14,625 nt of DNA, from contig CALFXA010000143.1 of NCBI GenBank assembly GCA_937928015.1, positions 1-14,625 on the forward strand. Direction: 5' to 3'. Position 1 is the first letter of the stretch. Every line of letters begins with the position of its first letter. Below, piece after piece: positions 1 to 5,366 of this stretch. The stretch comes from an uncultured Anaerolineales bacterium (GTDB lineage: Bacteria; Chloroflexota; Anaerolineae; Anaerolineales; Villigracilaceae). The position numbers and the translations under genes were made by a program. The notes below the pieces were generated by a model. The model did not search any database, was not told where the DNA came from, and was given only the letters and a program-made list of their open reading frames with translations.

Positions 1-47
1 GACCACCGAGATCTACACTCTTTCCCTACACGACGCTCTTCCGATCT
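1..47. other. Illumina TruSeq P5 adapter remnant (artefact)
   Basis: These bases match the TruSeq universal adapter from its GACCACCGAG part to its final CTCTTCCGATCT, lacking only the first few adapter bases. Genuine genomic sequence starts at about 48. The minus-strand reading frame of the adjoining gene continues into the adapter and yields the familiar artefact tail ending IGRASCRERV before a TAG stop at 13-15. The adapter identity is recalled knowledge of the oligonucleotide, and the match is essentially exact. Confidence 0.98.
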
Positions 48-831
48 CGATGTTCGGGTTGCCAGCCAGAGAGTCGCGGTCGGCCAGGGCGCTGTAGTCC
101 CAGCGCAGGATGACCGGAGTCTCACCAGAGGCCACGGTGGCCTGCTTGGCAATGACCGGGACAAAGTTGCCAGCGTCGTTGACCTGCTTGAAGAAGTCGA
201 GGCCGGGCTGGGCATTGTCGAGCGAGCCGCCGTTGGCAATGGCCGCAGCGAAGACGCTCATCTGGGCCTGGGCCGAAGCGCGCGGGTCACCCGCCAGGGC
301 GAACTTGCCCTTGTACTCAGGCTTGAGCAGGTCGGACCAATCCTGCGGAGCAGCGGTTTCGGTCGTATTCACTTCGAAGGCCAACAAGCCATAGTAGTCG
401 CCGTACCAGTAGCCGTCGGCGTCCTTGGAGTCGGCAGGAATGCTATCCCAGGTGGACACCTTGTAGGGCTGGACGAGCTTTTCCTCGATGAGCTGCGGGC
501 CAAAGCCGTAACCGACATCGATCACATCGGGGGCCTGCGGACCCTTGTTGTCCTTATTGGCCTTGATGGCTTCGATTTCATCGCCGGACCCCGCATCGGG
601 ATTCAGTTCGTTGACTTCGATTCCATACTTGGCTTTGAAGGTCTCAATGGCTTCACCGTAATTGCACCAGTCGTGCGGCAGGGCGATGACGGTGAGGGTG
701 CCTTCCGCCTTCGCGGCGGAGACCAGGTCATCTGCAGTGCCACCGGTGGTCTTCTGCCCGCCGCAGGCGGTCAGGACCATCGAAAGAACCACGAGCAGTG
801 ACAGGATGAAGAACAGGGTCTTTCGTTGCAT
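48..831 (-). CDS. ABC transporter substrate-binding lipoprotein, C-terminus lost at contig end
   Basis: Periplasmic-type (family 1) extracellular solute-binding protein of an ABC importer. The N-terminus has a positively charged start, a hydrophobic stretch and a lipobox Leu-Thr-Ala-Cys followed by GlyGly, so it should be a membrane-anchored lipoprotein. The mature part reads like the iron/polyamine/phosphonate-type binding proteins (PDVIDVGYGFG, DGYWYGDYYGLLAF, PQDWSDLLKPEYKGKFAL), but the substrate cannot be read from the sequence. About 261 genuine residues remain before the adapter; the family usually has 330-380, so roughly the last quarter is missing. Two Met codons compete: ATG at 835-837 lies only 3 nt after AGGAG (841-845), whereas ATG at 829-831 has a 9-nt spacer, so I prefer 831; 837 is the longer alternative. 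Any permease and ATPase genes would lie beyond the contig end. Confidence 0.88.
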
Positions 832-858
832 TCTCATTCTCTCCTTTTGGATTTGTAT

Positions 859-876
859 AGAGGAGTCATCTCCTCT
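859..876 (-). other. 7-bp hairpin in the leader of the substrate-binding protein gene
   Basis: AGAGGAG (859-865) and CTCCTCT (870-876) are perfect inverted repeats around a TCAT loop. The hairpin lies in the predicted 5' leader of the minus-strand gene, between the -10 element and its ribosome binding site. It could affect mRNA stability or translation; no function is shown by the sequence. Confidence 0.45.
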
Positions 877-877
877 G

Positions 878-892
878 TTGTTAACAATTATA
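878..892 (-). promoter_or_regulatory. -10 element TATAAT with overlapping palindrome, substrate-binding protein gene
   Basis: On the minus strand TATAAT occupies 892-887, placing the transcription start near 880 and a leader of about 45-50 nt ahead of the gene. No good -35 hexamer sits 16-19 nt upstream. The perfect 10-bp palindrome TTGTTAACAA (878-887) covers the predicted start site and could be an operator. Sequence match only. Confidence 0.4.
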
Positions 893-902
893 TATCCGAT
901 TC

Positions 903-934
903 AAAAAACAGATTGAATCAAATATTTAACAATC
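903..934 (-). terminator. Possible weak intrinsic terminator after the phosphate permease gene
   Basis: Reading the minus strand downstream of the permease stop codon, GATTG (934-930) and CAATC (915-911) can pair around an AT-rich 14-nt loop, followed by TG and six T residues (908-903). The stem is short and weak, so termination is only suggested. Confidence 0.35.
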
Positions 935-939
935 CGTTG

Positions 940-1926
940 TCATTCGATTAAAGTTTGGATGATCCAATAGGTTCCAGCCGCCAATAACGCGCTGGCTGGA
1001 ATAGTCACAATCCAGGCCATGAGGATGTCACCCGCCACGCTCCAGCGGACCTTGCCCAGGCGTTCGGATGATCCCACTCCGATGATGGCAGAACTGACCA
1101 CCTGCGAGGTGCTGACCGGCGCCCCCAACAAAGACGCCATGATGATGACCAGGGCTGAAGTCAACTGGGTCGAGAAGCTGTGCACAGGGCGTATCTTGAA
1201 GAATTTACTGCCCAATGTGCGAATCAACCTCCACCCTCCCAGGCCAGTTCCCAACGCAATGGCAAAAGCACTGGCCAATATCACCCAGGTCTGAACTTTG
1301 AAACTGGATAATCCTCCGCCGATGACAAGGCTCAAAGTAATGACGCCCATCGTCTTTTGGGCATCATTGGCCCCGTGACTGAGCGCCATGCTGACCGCAG
1401 TGATAAATTGACCACCTTTAAAAAATTCGTTGATGCGCGGGGTCGCAGCCTGTGCGAGAAACAGAATCACACGCATGATCAGGAAGCCCAATAAAAAGCT
1501 CAACAGCGGAACCAGAAAAAGCGCAACCAACACCTTGACCAGCCCCGGCACTTTGATCGCGGTCAGCCCAGCGCTGATGCCCACGGCACCGACCAAGCCG
1601 CCAATCAAGGCATGAGAAGAACTGCCTGGCAACCCAAAGAACCAGACGATTGTATTCCAGGTAATGGCACCCACCAGACAGGCTATCATCACTCGCAGAG
1701 TTAGGACACTCGCATCCACTACATCGTTACCGATGGTCTTCGCCACCACCACACCGAACAAGAATGGACCAAAGAATTCGGCCAAGGCGGTGATCGTCAA
1801 TGCAGTGCGCGGCGAGAAGGCGCGCGAAGAGATCATGGTGGCGACAATGTTGCTCGAGTCGCGCATGCCGTTCAGGAAGCCGAACAGCAGCGCCAGCCCA
1901 ATGACGATGATCAATTCCTGAGACAT
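940..1926 (-). CDS. pit: PiT-family inorganic phosphate permease
   Basis: Low-affinity inorganic phosphate (or metal-phosphate) transporter of the inner membrane, driven by a cation gradient. The 328-residue protein is almost entirely hydrophobic, as expected of a roughly 10-helix carrier, and carries the two duplicated PiT signatures: NGMRDSSNIVAT near residues 19-30 (the first repeat, with Asp23 and Asn26) and GANDAQKTMGVI at 185-196. The GLPGSSSHALIGG segment (98-110) and GAPVSTSQVVSSAIIG near residue 263 are also typical. It starts 9 nt after the DUF47 gene stop, with the gap itself providing the GAGG ribosome binding site, so the two form an operon. The first signature reads MRDSSN where many members have HDAAN or NDAAN. 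Phosphate as substrate is inferred from family and partner. Confidence 0.95.
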   Translation of the reverse strand: MSQELIIVIGLALLFGFLNGMRDSSNIVATMISSRAFSPRTALTITALAEFFGPFLFGVVVAKTIGNDVVDASVLTLRVMIACLVGAITWNTIVWFFGLPGSSSHALIGGLVGAVGISAGLTAIKVPGLVKVLVALFLVPLLSFLLGFLIMRVILFLAQAATPRINEFFKGGQFITAVSMALSHGANDAQKTMGVITLSLVIGGGLSSFKVQTWVILASAFAIALGTGLGGWRLIRTLGSKFFKIRPVHSFSTQLTSALVIIMASLLGAPVSTSQVVSSAIIGVGSSERLGKVRWSVAGDILMAWIVTIPASALLAAGTYWIIQTLIE

Positions 1927-1935
1927 TCCGCCTCG

Positions 1936-2556
1936 TTAGGTCTTCTTGACCACGATGTCGGCGATCACATTGGCGGCGTCATCCCCGCGATCCGCTGCGT
2001 TGGACAGGTGGCGATACACCTCACGCATTTTCAACATCTCGACCACGTGATGGACGTCCTCAGGTCCGCTGAACAGGTCGGCCACCGCTTCACGGTAGAC
2101 GGCCTCCACGCGGTTTTCCAACGCCTTGGCGCGCTGGGCATGGTCAATGGCCACGCCGGGATTCTTCTGGAGACGCAACACGGCCTGGTAGATCTCATAG
2201 GAAGCGTCCTTGAGCAGGGACGCGATCCGCAGCATGTACGGACTGGGCTTGACGTTCAGGATCACCATTTCGCTGACCGTGCTGTCAGCGTAGTCCACCA
2301 CATCGTCGATGGTGCGGGACAGGGTGAAGATATCCTCCCGGTCGAAGGGCGTGACAAAGGTGCGGTTCAACTCGTCGATCAGGATGCGGCGCACCTCATC
2401 CGCCTCTTTTTCCTTGAGAGCCAGTTGCTGCGCAATCTCAGGATCCTCGGTTTCGAGATACTTCACCAGTAGCTTCAAACCCTCATGCGTGATGGATGCC
2501 TGTTCCTGGATGAGCGAGTAGAAAACCTCCTCGCGTTTTTTAAATAGGCCGAACAT
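1936..2556 (-). CDS. DUF47/PhoU-like Pit accessory protein
   Basis: A 206-residue, all-helical cytoplasmic protein of the DUF47 (TIGR00153, Pit accessory) family, distantly related to PhoU. Family features are visible: the start MFGLFKKREEVFYSL, and the acidic, Arg-rich segment EVRRILIDELNRTFVTPFDREDIF followed by LSRTIDDVVDYAD. These resemble the repeated metal-binding helices of PhoU-like proteins. Members are usually encoded next to a PiT permease, as here, and are thought to modulate its activity or signalling. It is the first gene of the operon, with a GAGG ribosome binding site about 8 nt before ATG and a candidate promoter and Pho-box-like repeat upstream. Confidence 0.93.
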   Translation of the reverse strand: MFGLFKKREEVFYSLIQEQASITHEGLKLLVKYLETEDPEIAQQLALKEKEADEVRRILIDELNRTFVTPFDREDIFTLSRTIDDVVDYADSTVSEMVILNVKPSPYMLRIASLLKDASYEIYQAVLRLQKNPGVAIDHAQRAKALENRVEAVYREAVADLFSGPEDVHHVVEMLKMREVYRHLSNAADRGDDAANVIADIVVKKT

Positions 2557-2588
2557 TGATTACCTCATGGTTGGGATATACGAAAAAT

Positions 2589-2605
2589 CGTTAACAGGTT
2601 GTTAA
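2589..2605 (-). promoter_or_regulatory. Pho-box-like direct repeat (also a palindrome)
   Basis: On the minus strand TTAACA (2605-2600), five bases, then TTAACG (2594-2589) form a direct repeat with an 11-bp period. The same bases form the inverted repeat TTAACA-GGT-TGTTAA (2591-2605, plus strand). The direct-repeat reading resembles the PhoP box of Bacillus (TTAACA-like repeats about 5 nt apart). The position over the -10 and start site would suit repression rather than classical activation, unless the promoter lies elsewhere. Confidence 0.4.
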
Positions 2606-2612
2606 TATACCA
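2604..2612 (-). promoter_or_regulatory. Extended -10 promoter of the DUF47-pit operon
   Basis: The minus strand reads TGGTATATT (2612-2604), a TGn plus -10 element (TATATT), giving a predicted start near 2597 and a leader of about 40 nt. No strong -35 is seen, which fits an extended -10 or activator-dependent promoter. Sequence match only. Confidence 0.45.
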
Positions 2613-2683
2613 CTGAACTATGAAAGAAAAGTGACTGGAATCGTGCGCTCCCTCATCCCCAATGATTGAGGCTTGATGTTTTC

Positions 2684-3202
2684 CTAAGATGATTTCCCAG
2701 CCCGCTTTATCAACGCAAGCAAGTCTTGAAATTCGGAATAGATAGAAAATCCAAACAACAAAATAGACAACACCCCCACGCCGATATCCTTCCACGCGCC
2801 GGACTGGAGTCCTCTGACAAGAACGAAAACTCCGCCTGCGACGAGGAGCACGGCCGAGAACAGCAAGAAAATCTGCCCTGGAATCAACAGCCAGAGCGGC
2901 CTGTGAAGACGTCGCTCCTGATGCCAGGTGCGGGACGAGTACACTATTACATTGTGGCGGTCGCAAATCAACCAATCCGTACCAAAGTGGATCTGCGGGC
3001 TGTTGGCGCATTGATCGCGCAACTCGGCCATCGCCTTGCGCGAAAGATTCTTGTTCAGATAGAGCCGCGCCCACTGTCCCTGCGGGTCGGCGGAAAATTT
3101 CCACACACGGGCACGGTGATGAACCTCAAGGAAACGCAGGGCGGGCATTAGATCGTCGCAGGTCACATCCTGCCAGGTATCTTGATTCAGTCCATTGGTC
3201 AT
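2684..3202 (-). CDS. Hypothetical two-helix membrane protein
   Basis: I do not recognise this 172-residue protein. It has a soluble N-terminal part of about 100 residues rich in Trp, His and charged residues, then two predicted transmembrane helices (about 104-129 and 138-157) and a short charged tail, suggesting an inner-membrane protein with its N-terminal domain on one side. This frame is preferred over the overlapping minus-strand frame 2565-3104, which has an Arg/Pro-rich, unnatural-looking translation. The ATG has no Shine-Dalgarno sequence but sits exactly 6 nt after a TAGAAT -10 element, so it may be translated from a leaderless mRNA. It is divergent from the following gene. Confidence 0.65.
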   Translation of the reverse strand: MTNGLNQDTWQDVTCDDLMPALRFLEVHHRARVWKFSADPQGQWARLYLNKNLSRKAMAELRDQCANSPQIHFGTDWLICDRHNVIVYSSRTWHQERRLHRPLWLLIPGQIFLLFSAVLLVAGGVFVLVRGLQSGAWKDIGVGVLSILLFGFSIYSEFQDLLALIKRAGKSS

Positions 3203-3208
3203 GAAGCG

Positions 3209-3214
3209 ATTCTA
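3209..3214 (-). promoter_or_regulatory. -10 element for leaderless transcription of the 172-residue membrane protein gene
   Basis: TAGAAT on the minus strand (3214-3209) is followed by CGCTTC and then the ATG at 3202. A hexamer at -12 to -7 makes the A of ATG the predicted +1. This matches the geometry seen at two other genes of the window. Confidence 0.45.
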
Positions 3215-3231
3215 ATGGAGGTTGATTGACG

Positions 3232-3237
3232 TACAAT
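3232..3237 (+). promoter_or_regulatory. -10 element TACAAT for the CxxC membrane protein and methyltransferase pair
   Basis: TACAAT lies about 40 nt before the GTG start, giving a predicted start near 3244 and a short leader containing AGGAG. No convincing -35 is present. It overlaps, head to head, the region expected to hold the -35 of the divergent minus-strand gene. Confidence 0.35.
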
Positions 3238-3277
3238 AGTGCATTCGTTGCAATTTCCACATCCAAAGGAGAAGATC

Positions 3278-3949
3278 GTGAATACTCCCATTCTGCCCAT
3301 TTGTCCTGCCTGCAAACAGACCGACCAGGTTCAGAAGGTGACCAGCACCTATGGCACGAACACCAAAGAATGGTACGAAGCGCGTACCAGCACCGACTCA
3401 GATGGTCACACTCACACTTATCATGAAAAGCATGAAGCTCACACCTCATTGGGTCTCCGCCTCAAACCGCCGCAACAGCCCGCAGGTCCCACTCATCCTG
3501 GGTTGTGGTATGGGATTGGGATTGGCGTCTTTGTTTTCGCCTGCTCGATGCTTTCCCCCCTGCTTCTGATTCCGTTTTCTTTTATCCTCCCATTTGCAGG
3601 TGCGGCCTCTTTCCTGCCTGACATTTCAGGTGTGCCTACATGGGCCGTCCCTATCATCGTTTTCGGCGGCGCAGGTCTGTGCGGGATGGTTATCGTTTTC
3701 GGCCTGCTGGCCTGGCTGGGAGTCAAGGTGAAGCAACGCTTCGACCGTGACCTGGTCAATTACAAATCGAAGAAAACCGTGTATGACAACGAAGACCTGC
3801 CGCGCTGGCAGCGCGCCATGGAACGCTGGAATCAACTTTACTACTGCATGCGTGACGAAACGATTTTCATCCCCGCCGAGAACAGGGCCATCAAAGTGGA
3901 TGATATGGAAAAATACCTGTACGATTTCATGTTCAGGAGTCTGCCTTGA
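3278..3949 (+). CDS. Hypothetical membrane protein with N-terminal CxxC motif
   Basis: A 223-residue protein I cannot name. The N-terminus has one CPAC motif (residues 9-12), as in a half zinc ribbon, followed by a polar His/Thr-rich linker, two predicted transmembrane segments (about 78-110 and 122-148), and a charged cytoplasmic-looking tail with WNQLYYCMRDETIFIP near 184-199. Cys190 in this YYC segment may complete a metal site. GTG at 3278 is chosen because AGGAG (3267-3271 region) lies 6 nt ahead; the longer frame from GTG 3239 lacks a ribosome binding site and overlaps the promoter. Its stop overlaps the start of the methyltransferase gene (TTGA), so the two are translationally coupled. 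Confidence 0.7.
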   Translation: MNTPILPICPACKQTDQVQKVTSTYGTNTKEWYEARTSTDSDGHTHTYHEKHEAHTSLGLRLKPPQQPAGPTHPGLWYGIGIGVFVFACSMLSPLLLIPFSFILPFAGAASFLPDISGVPTWAVPIIVFGGAGLCGMVIVFGLLAWLGVKVKQRFDRDLVNYKSKKTVYDNEDLPRWQRAMERWNQLYYCMRDETIFIPAENRAIKVDDMEKYLYDFMFRSLP

Positions 3950-4572
3950 GCATCCAACACGCTTATGACGAATGGTCTGAAAACTACGACAAGGACGAAA
4001 ACCTGACCCGCGACCTCGATGCACGCATCACACGCGTGACACTGGATGGAAGACATTTCAGGTCCATCCTGGAGACTGGTTGCGGCACAGGAAAAAACAC
4101 CGTCTTCTTCGCCCAAATCGCGGACTCGGTCCATGCGCTGGATTTTTCGGAAGGCATGATCGAAAAAGCCAGATCGAAGATTCAAGCGAAAAATGTTCGT
4201 TTTGAGCAGGCCGACTTGAATCAGCGTTGGCCCTGTCTCGATTCCGCCTACGACCTGATCTCCTGCAACCTGGTACTGGAACACATCGCGAATCTGTCCC
4301 ACATCTTCGCCGAAGCCGCGCGGACGCTCGTGCCACAGGGCCGCTTCCTTATCAACGAGTTACATCCCTTCAAACAATATCGCGGAACAAAGGCACGCTT
4401 CGAGCGTGAAGGGGAAGCCGTCGAAGTGGACGCCTTCGTACACCACATCTCGGAATTCTTCCACATGGCGGAGACGCACGGGCTGACTCTGATTCGTTTC
4501 GATGAAGTCTGGCACGAGGCAGATACCGATAAGCCGCCGCGTATCGCGTCTTTTTTGTTTGAAAAGGCTTAA
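3946..4572 (+). CDS. Class I SAM-dependent methyltransferase
   Basis: A Rossmann-fold methyltransferase of the Methyltransf_11/UbiE-like type, 208 residues, cytosolic. Motif I is LETGCGTGKN (42-51), the acidic residue ending strand beta-2 is Asp66 in ALDFSEGM, EQADLNQRWP (87-96) is the motif III region, and the NLVLEHIANL segment (108-117) follows. The acceptor substrate cannot be told. The start is an unusual TTG at 3946, fixed by AGGAG at 3935-3939 with a 6-nt spacer; the start overlaps the upstream stop as TTGA, implying coupling. No clear terminator follows the gene. Confidence 0.9.
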   Translation: MSIQHAYDEWSENYDKDENLTRDLDARITRVTLDGRHFRSILETGCGTGKNTVFFAQIADSVHALDFSEGMIEKARSKIQAKNVRFEQADLNQRWPCLDSAYDLISCNLVLEHIANLSHIFAEAARTLVPQGRFLINELHPFKQYRGTKARFEREGEAVEVDAFVHHISEFFHMAETHGLTLIRFDEVWHEADTDKPPRIASFLFEKA

Positions 4573-4604
4573 AAGTTATAAAATTTTGGCGCCTGCCGAA
4601 TCAC

Positions 4605-4650
4605 AAACCTTGCATTGTTGAAAATTCGTTGATACTTTTTTGCAAGGTTT
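4605..4650. repeat. 10-bp perfect inverted repeat upstream of the riboswitch promoter
   Basis: AAACCTTGCA (4605-4614) and its exact complement TGCAAGGTTT (4641-4650) are 26 nt apart. The right arm covers the place where a -35 element would sit relative to the TATAGT -10, and the arm centres are 36 bp apart. It may be a regulator-binding site (two half-sites) or the 3' hairpin of the preceding gene, although the stretch after it is not a U tract. Confidence 0.5.
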
Positions 4651-4664
4651 AAAGCTTGAAACAG

Positions 4665-4673
4665 TGCTATAGT
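4665..4673 (+). promoter_or_regulatory. Extended -10 promoter of the riboswitch operon
   Basis: TGCTATAGT is a TGn extended -10 with a 5-of-6 hexamer. It predicts a transcription start near 4680, just before the first aptamer stem. No -35 match is seen, which is acceptable for extended -10 promoters. Confidence 0.5.
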
Positions 4674-4684
4674 TTTCATAAGAA

Positions 4685-4778
4685 CATCCGATAAAGGCAA
4701 ACCCGGTGAAAACCGGCGACGCAAAGCTATGGGTCTACCGTCACGCAAGTGACCATGATCGCCAGGCCGCCGAAGATG
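4685..4778 (+). ncRNA. Cyclic-di-GMP-I (GEMM-I) riboswitch aptamer
   Basis: The conserved core of the GEMM-I class is present: AAAGGCAAACC (4693-4703) and GACGCAAAGC (4718-4727). Between them stem P2, CCGGT/ACCGG, closes a GAAA tetraloop (4708-4711), the loop that docks in the class receptor. P3 is capped by GTCAC-GCAA-GTGAC (4740-4753). The 3' side ends in GCCGCCGAAG (4766-4775), and P1 is closed by CATC (4685-4688) with GATG (4775-4778). The aptamer lies between an extended -10 promoter and an intrinsic terminator, in the leader of a secreted-protein gene. Members of this class bind the second messenger c-di-GMP and usually control motility, surface and matrix genes. Confidence 0.92.
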
Positions 4779-4798
4779 ACCAAGGGTGACTCTTTGGT
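4779..4798 (+). other. Hairpin between aptamer and terminator
   Basis: ACCAAGGG (4779-4786) can pair with TCTTTGGT (4791-4798), including G-U pairs, around a TGAC loop. It directly follows the aptamer and would remain intact inside the proposed antiterminator. It is probably a spacer element of the expression platform. Confidence 0.4.
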
Positions 4799-4802
4799 GC
4801 TT

Positions 4803-4835
4803 CAGCCTGGCTTACACAAGCCAGGCTGTTTTATT
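4803..4835 (+). terminator. Intrinsic terminator, riboswitch expression platform
   Basis: CAGCCTGGCTT (4803-4813) and AAGCCAGGCTG (4818-4828) form a perfect 11-bp stem with an ACAC loop, followed by TTTTATT (4829-4835). It stands before the first gene of the operon rather than after one, as expected of a transcriptional riboswitch. The aptamer segment GCCAGGC (4761-4767) equals part of the 3' arm and could instead pair with GCCTGGC (4805-4811), so it could act as an antiterminator. Confidence 0.88.
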
Positions 4836-4858
4836 CGGATGGCTTATCACCCTACTAG

Positions 4859-4886
4859 TGCGAACCCGACAATGTACGGGTCCGCA
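4859..4886 (+). other. Leader hairpin just upstream of the ribosome binding site
   Basis: TGCG and ACCCG pair with CGGGT and CGCA across one A-C mismatch, with loop 4869-4876. The stem ends 4 nt before AAGGAG (4891-4896). It leaves the ribosome binding site free and may protect the message or insulate translation of the secreted-protein gene. Confidence 0.35.
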
Positions 4887-4903
4887 ACACAAGGAGAAAA
4901 GCC

Positions 4904-5305
4904 ATGTTTCGAAACTTGAAAGTCCTTCTCTTCGCTCTGGCCATCATAATCGTGGCGGCAGGCGCGTACGCCTTCGCAGCCTCGAACACCGTGCCAGATA
5001 GCGCGGCCGGTTACAAAGCCAACGTGGTGCCCGGCTACACAGTGACAAACATCGTTTACGACCTGGACGCTACGGACCCGACCCTCGTAGATGCCATCAC
5101 CTTTGACATTGCCCCCACCAGCGGGACCGTGGTAGCCGCCACAGTCAAGGTCCAAACCGCAACTGGCGGCGCCTGGACTGATTGCACCCTCGTGGCGGGC
5201 GTTGCCCCCTCCATGGCGGTCACCTGCACCTATGGCTCGCTGCAGGTACTCGATGTCACGGCCTTGAACATCGTGGCCAGCAGCAGCGCGGACCCGGCCC
5301 CGTAA
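4904..5305 (+). CDS. Small secreted protein, probable SipW-type signal-peptidase substrate
   Basis: A 133-residue exported protein. Residues 1-27 form a signal peptide (charged MFRNLK, hydrophobic core, AYAFAA end). The mature part begins SNTVPDSAAGYKANVVPGYTVTNIVYDLDATDP, a pattern I recall from small secreted proteins of Chloroflexota and Actinobacteria encoded beside SipW-like peptidases; it looks beta-rich, with two Cys (94 and 108) that could form a disulfide. By analogy with TasA/CalY in Bacillus, whose signal peptides need SipW, it may be a surface fibre or matrix subunit, but this is inference and no TasA domain is proven. It has a strong AAGGAG ribosome binding site 7 nt before ATG. 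It is the first gene behind the c-di-GMP riboswitch and is followed by a perfect hairpin and then the peptidase gene. Confidence 0.85.
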   Translation: MFRNLKVLLFALAIIIVAAGAYAFAASNTVPDSAAGYKANVVPGYTVTNIVYDLDATDPTLVDAITFDIAPTSGTVVAATVKVQTATGGAWTDCTLVAGVAPSMAVTCTYGSLQVLDVTALNIVASSSADPAP

Positions 5306-5322
5306 CCGCATTGGTGGAAATT

Positions 5323-5351
5323 GTGCGGGTCGGGCTAAGCCCGACCCGCAC
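5323..5351 (+). repeat. Perfect 14-bp intercistronic hairpin
   Basis: GTGCGGGTCGGGCT and AGCCCGACCCGCAC are exact complements around a single central A, so a very stable GC-rich hairpin with a small loop forms in the transcript. It lies between the secreted-protein stop (5305) and the peptidase start (5367). No T tract follows, so it is not a standard intrinsic terminator. It more likely protects the upstream message or lowers downstream expression. Confidence 0.75.
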
Positions 5352-5366
5352 CTGGAACCGCCTCAC

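Noticed and set aside
2008..2472. 154-codon plus-strand frame inside the DUF47 gene
   Set aside because: It is a shadow of a well-conserved gene on the other strand; the His/Asp-rich translation has no family character.
2565..3104. Minus-strand 179-codon open frame overlapping the 172-residue membrane protein
   Set aside because: Its translation is Arg/Ser-rich with no recognisable fold, runs in another frame of the same strand, and has no ribosome binding site, whereas the alternative frame gives two clean membrane helices.
4587..4597. TGGC...TGCC as a sigma54 (-24/-12) promoter
   Set aside because: Spacing between the GG and GC elements is far too short.
4656..4673. TTGAAA plus TATAGT as a sigma70 promoter pair
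   Set aside because: The two hexamers are only 6 nt apart; the TG extended -10 explains the promoter instead.
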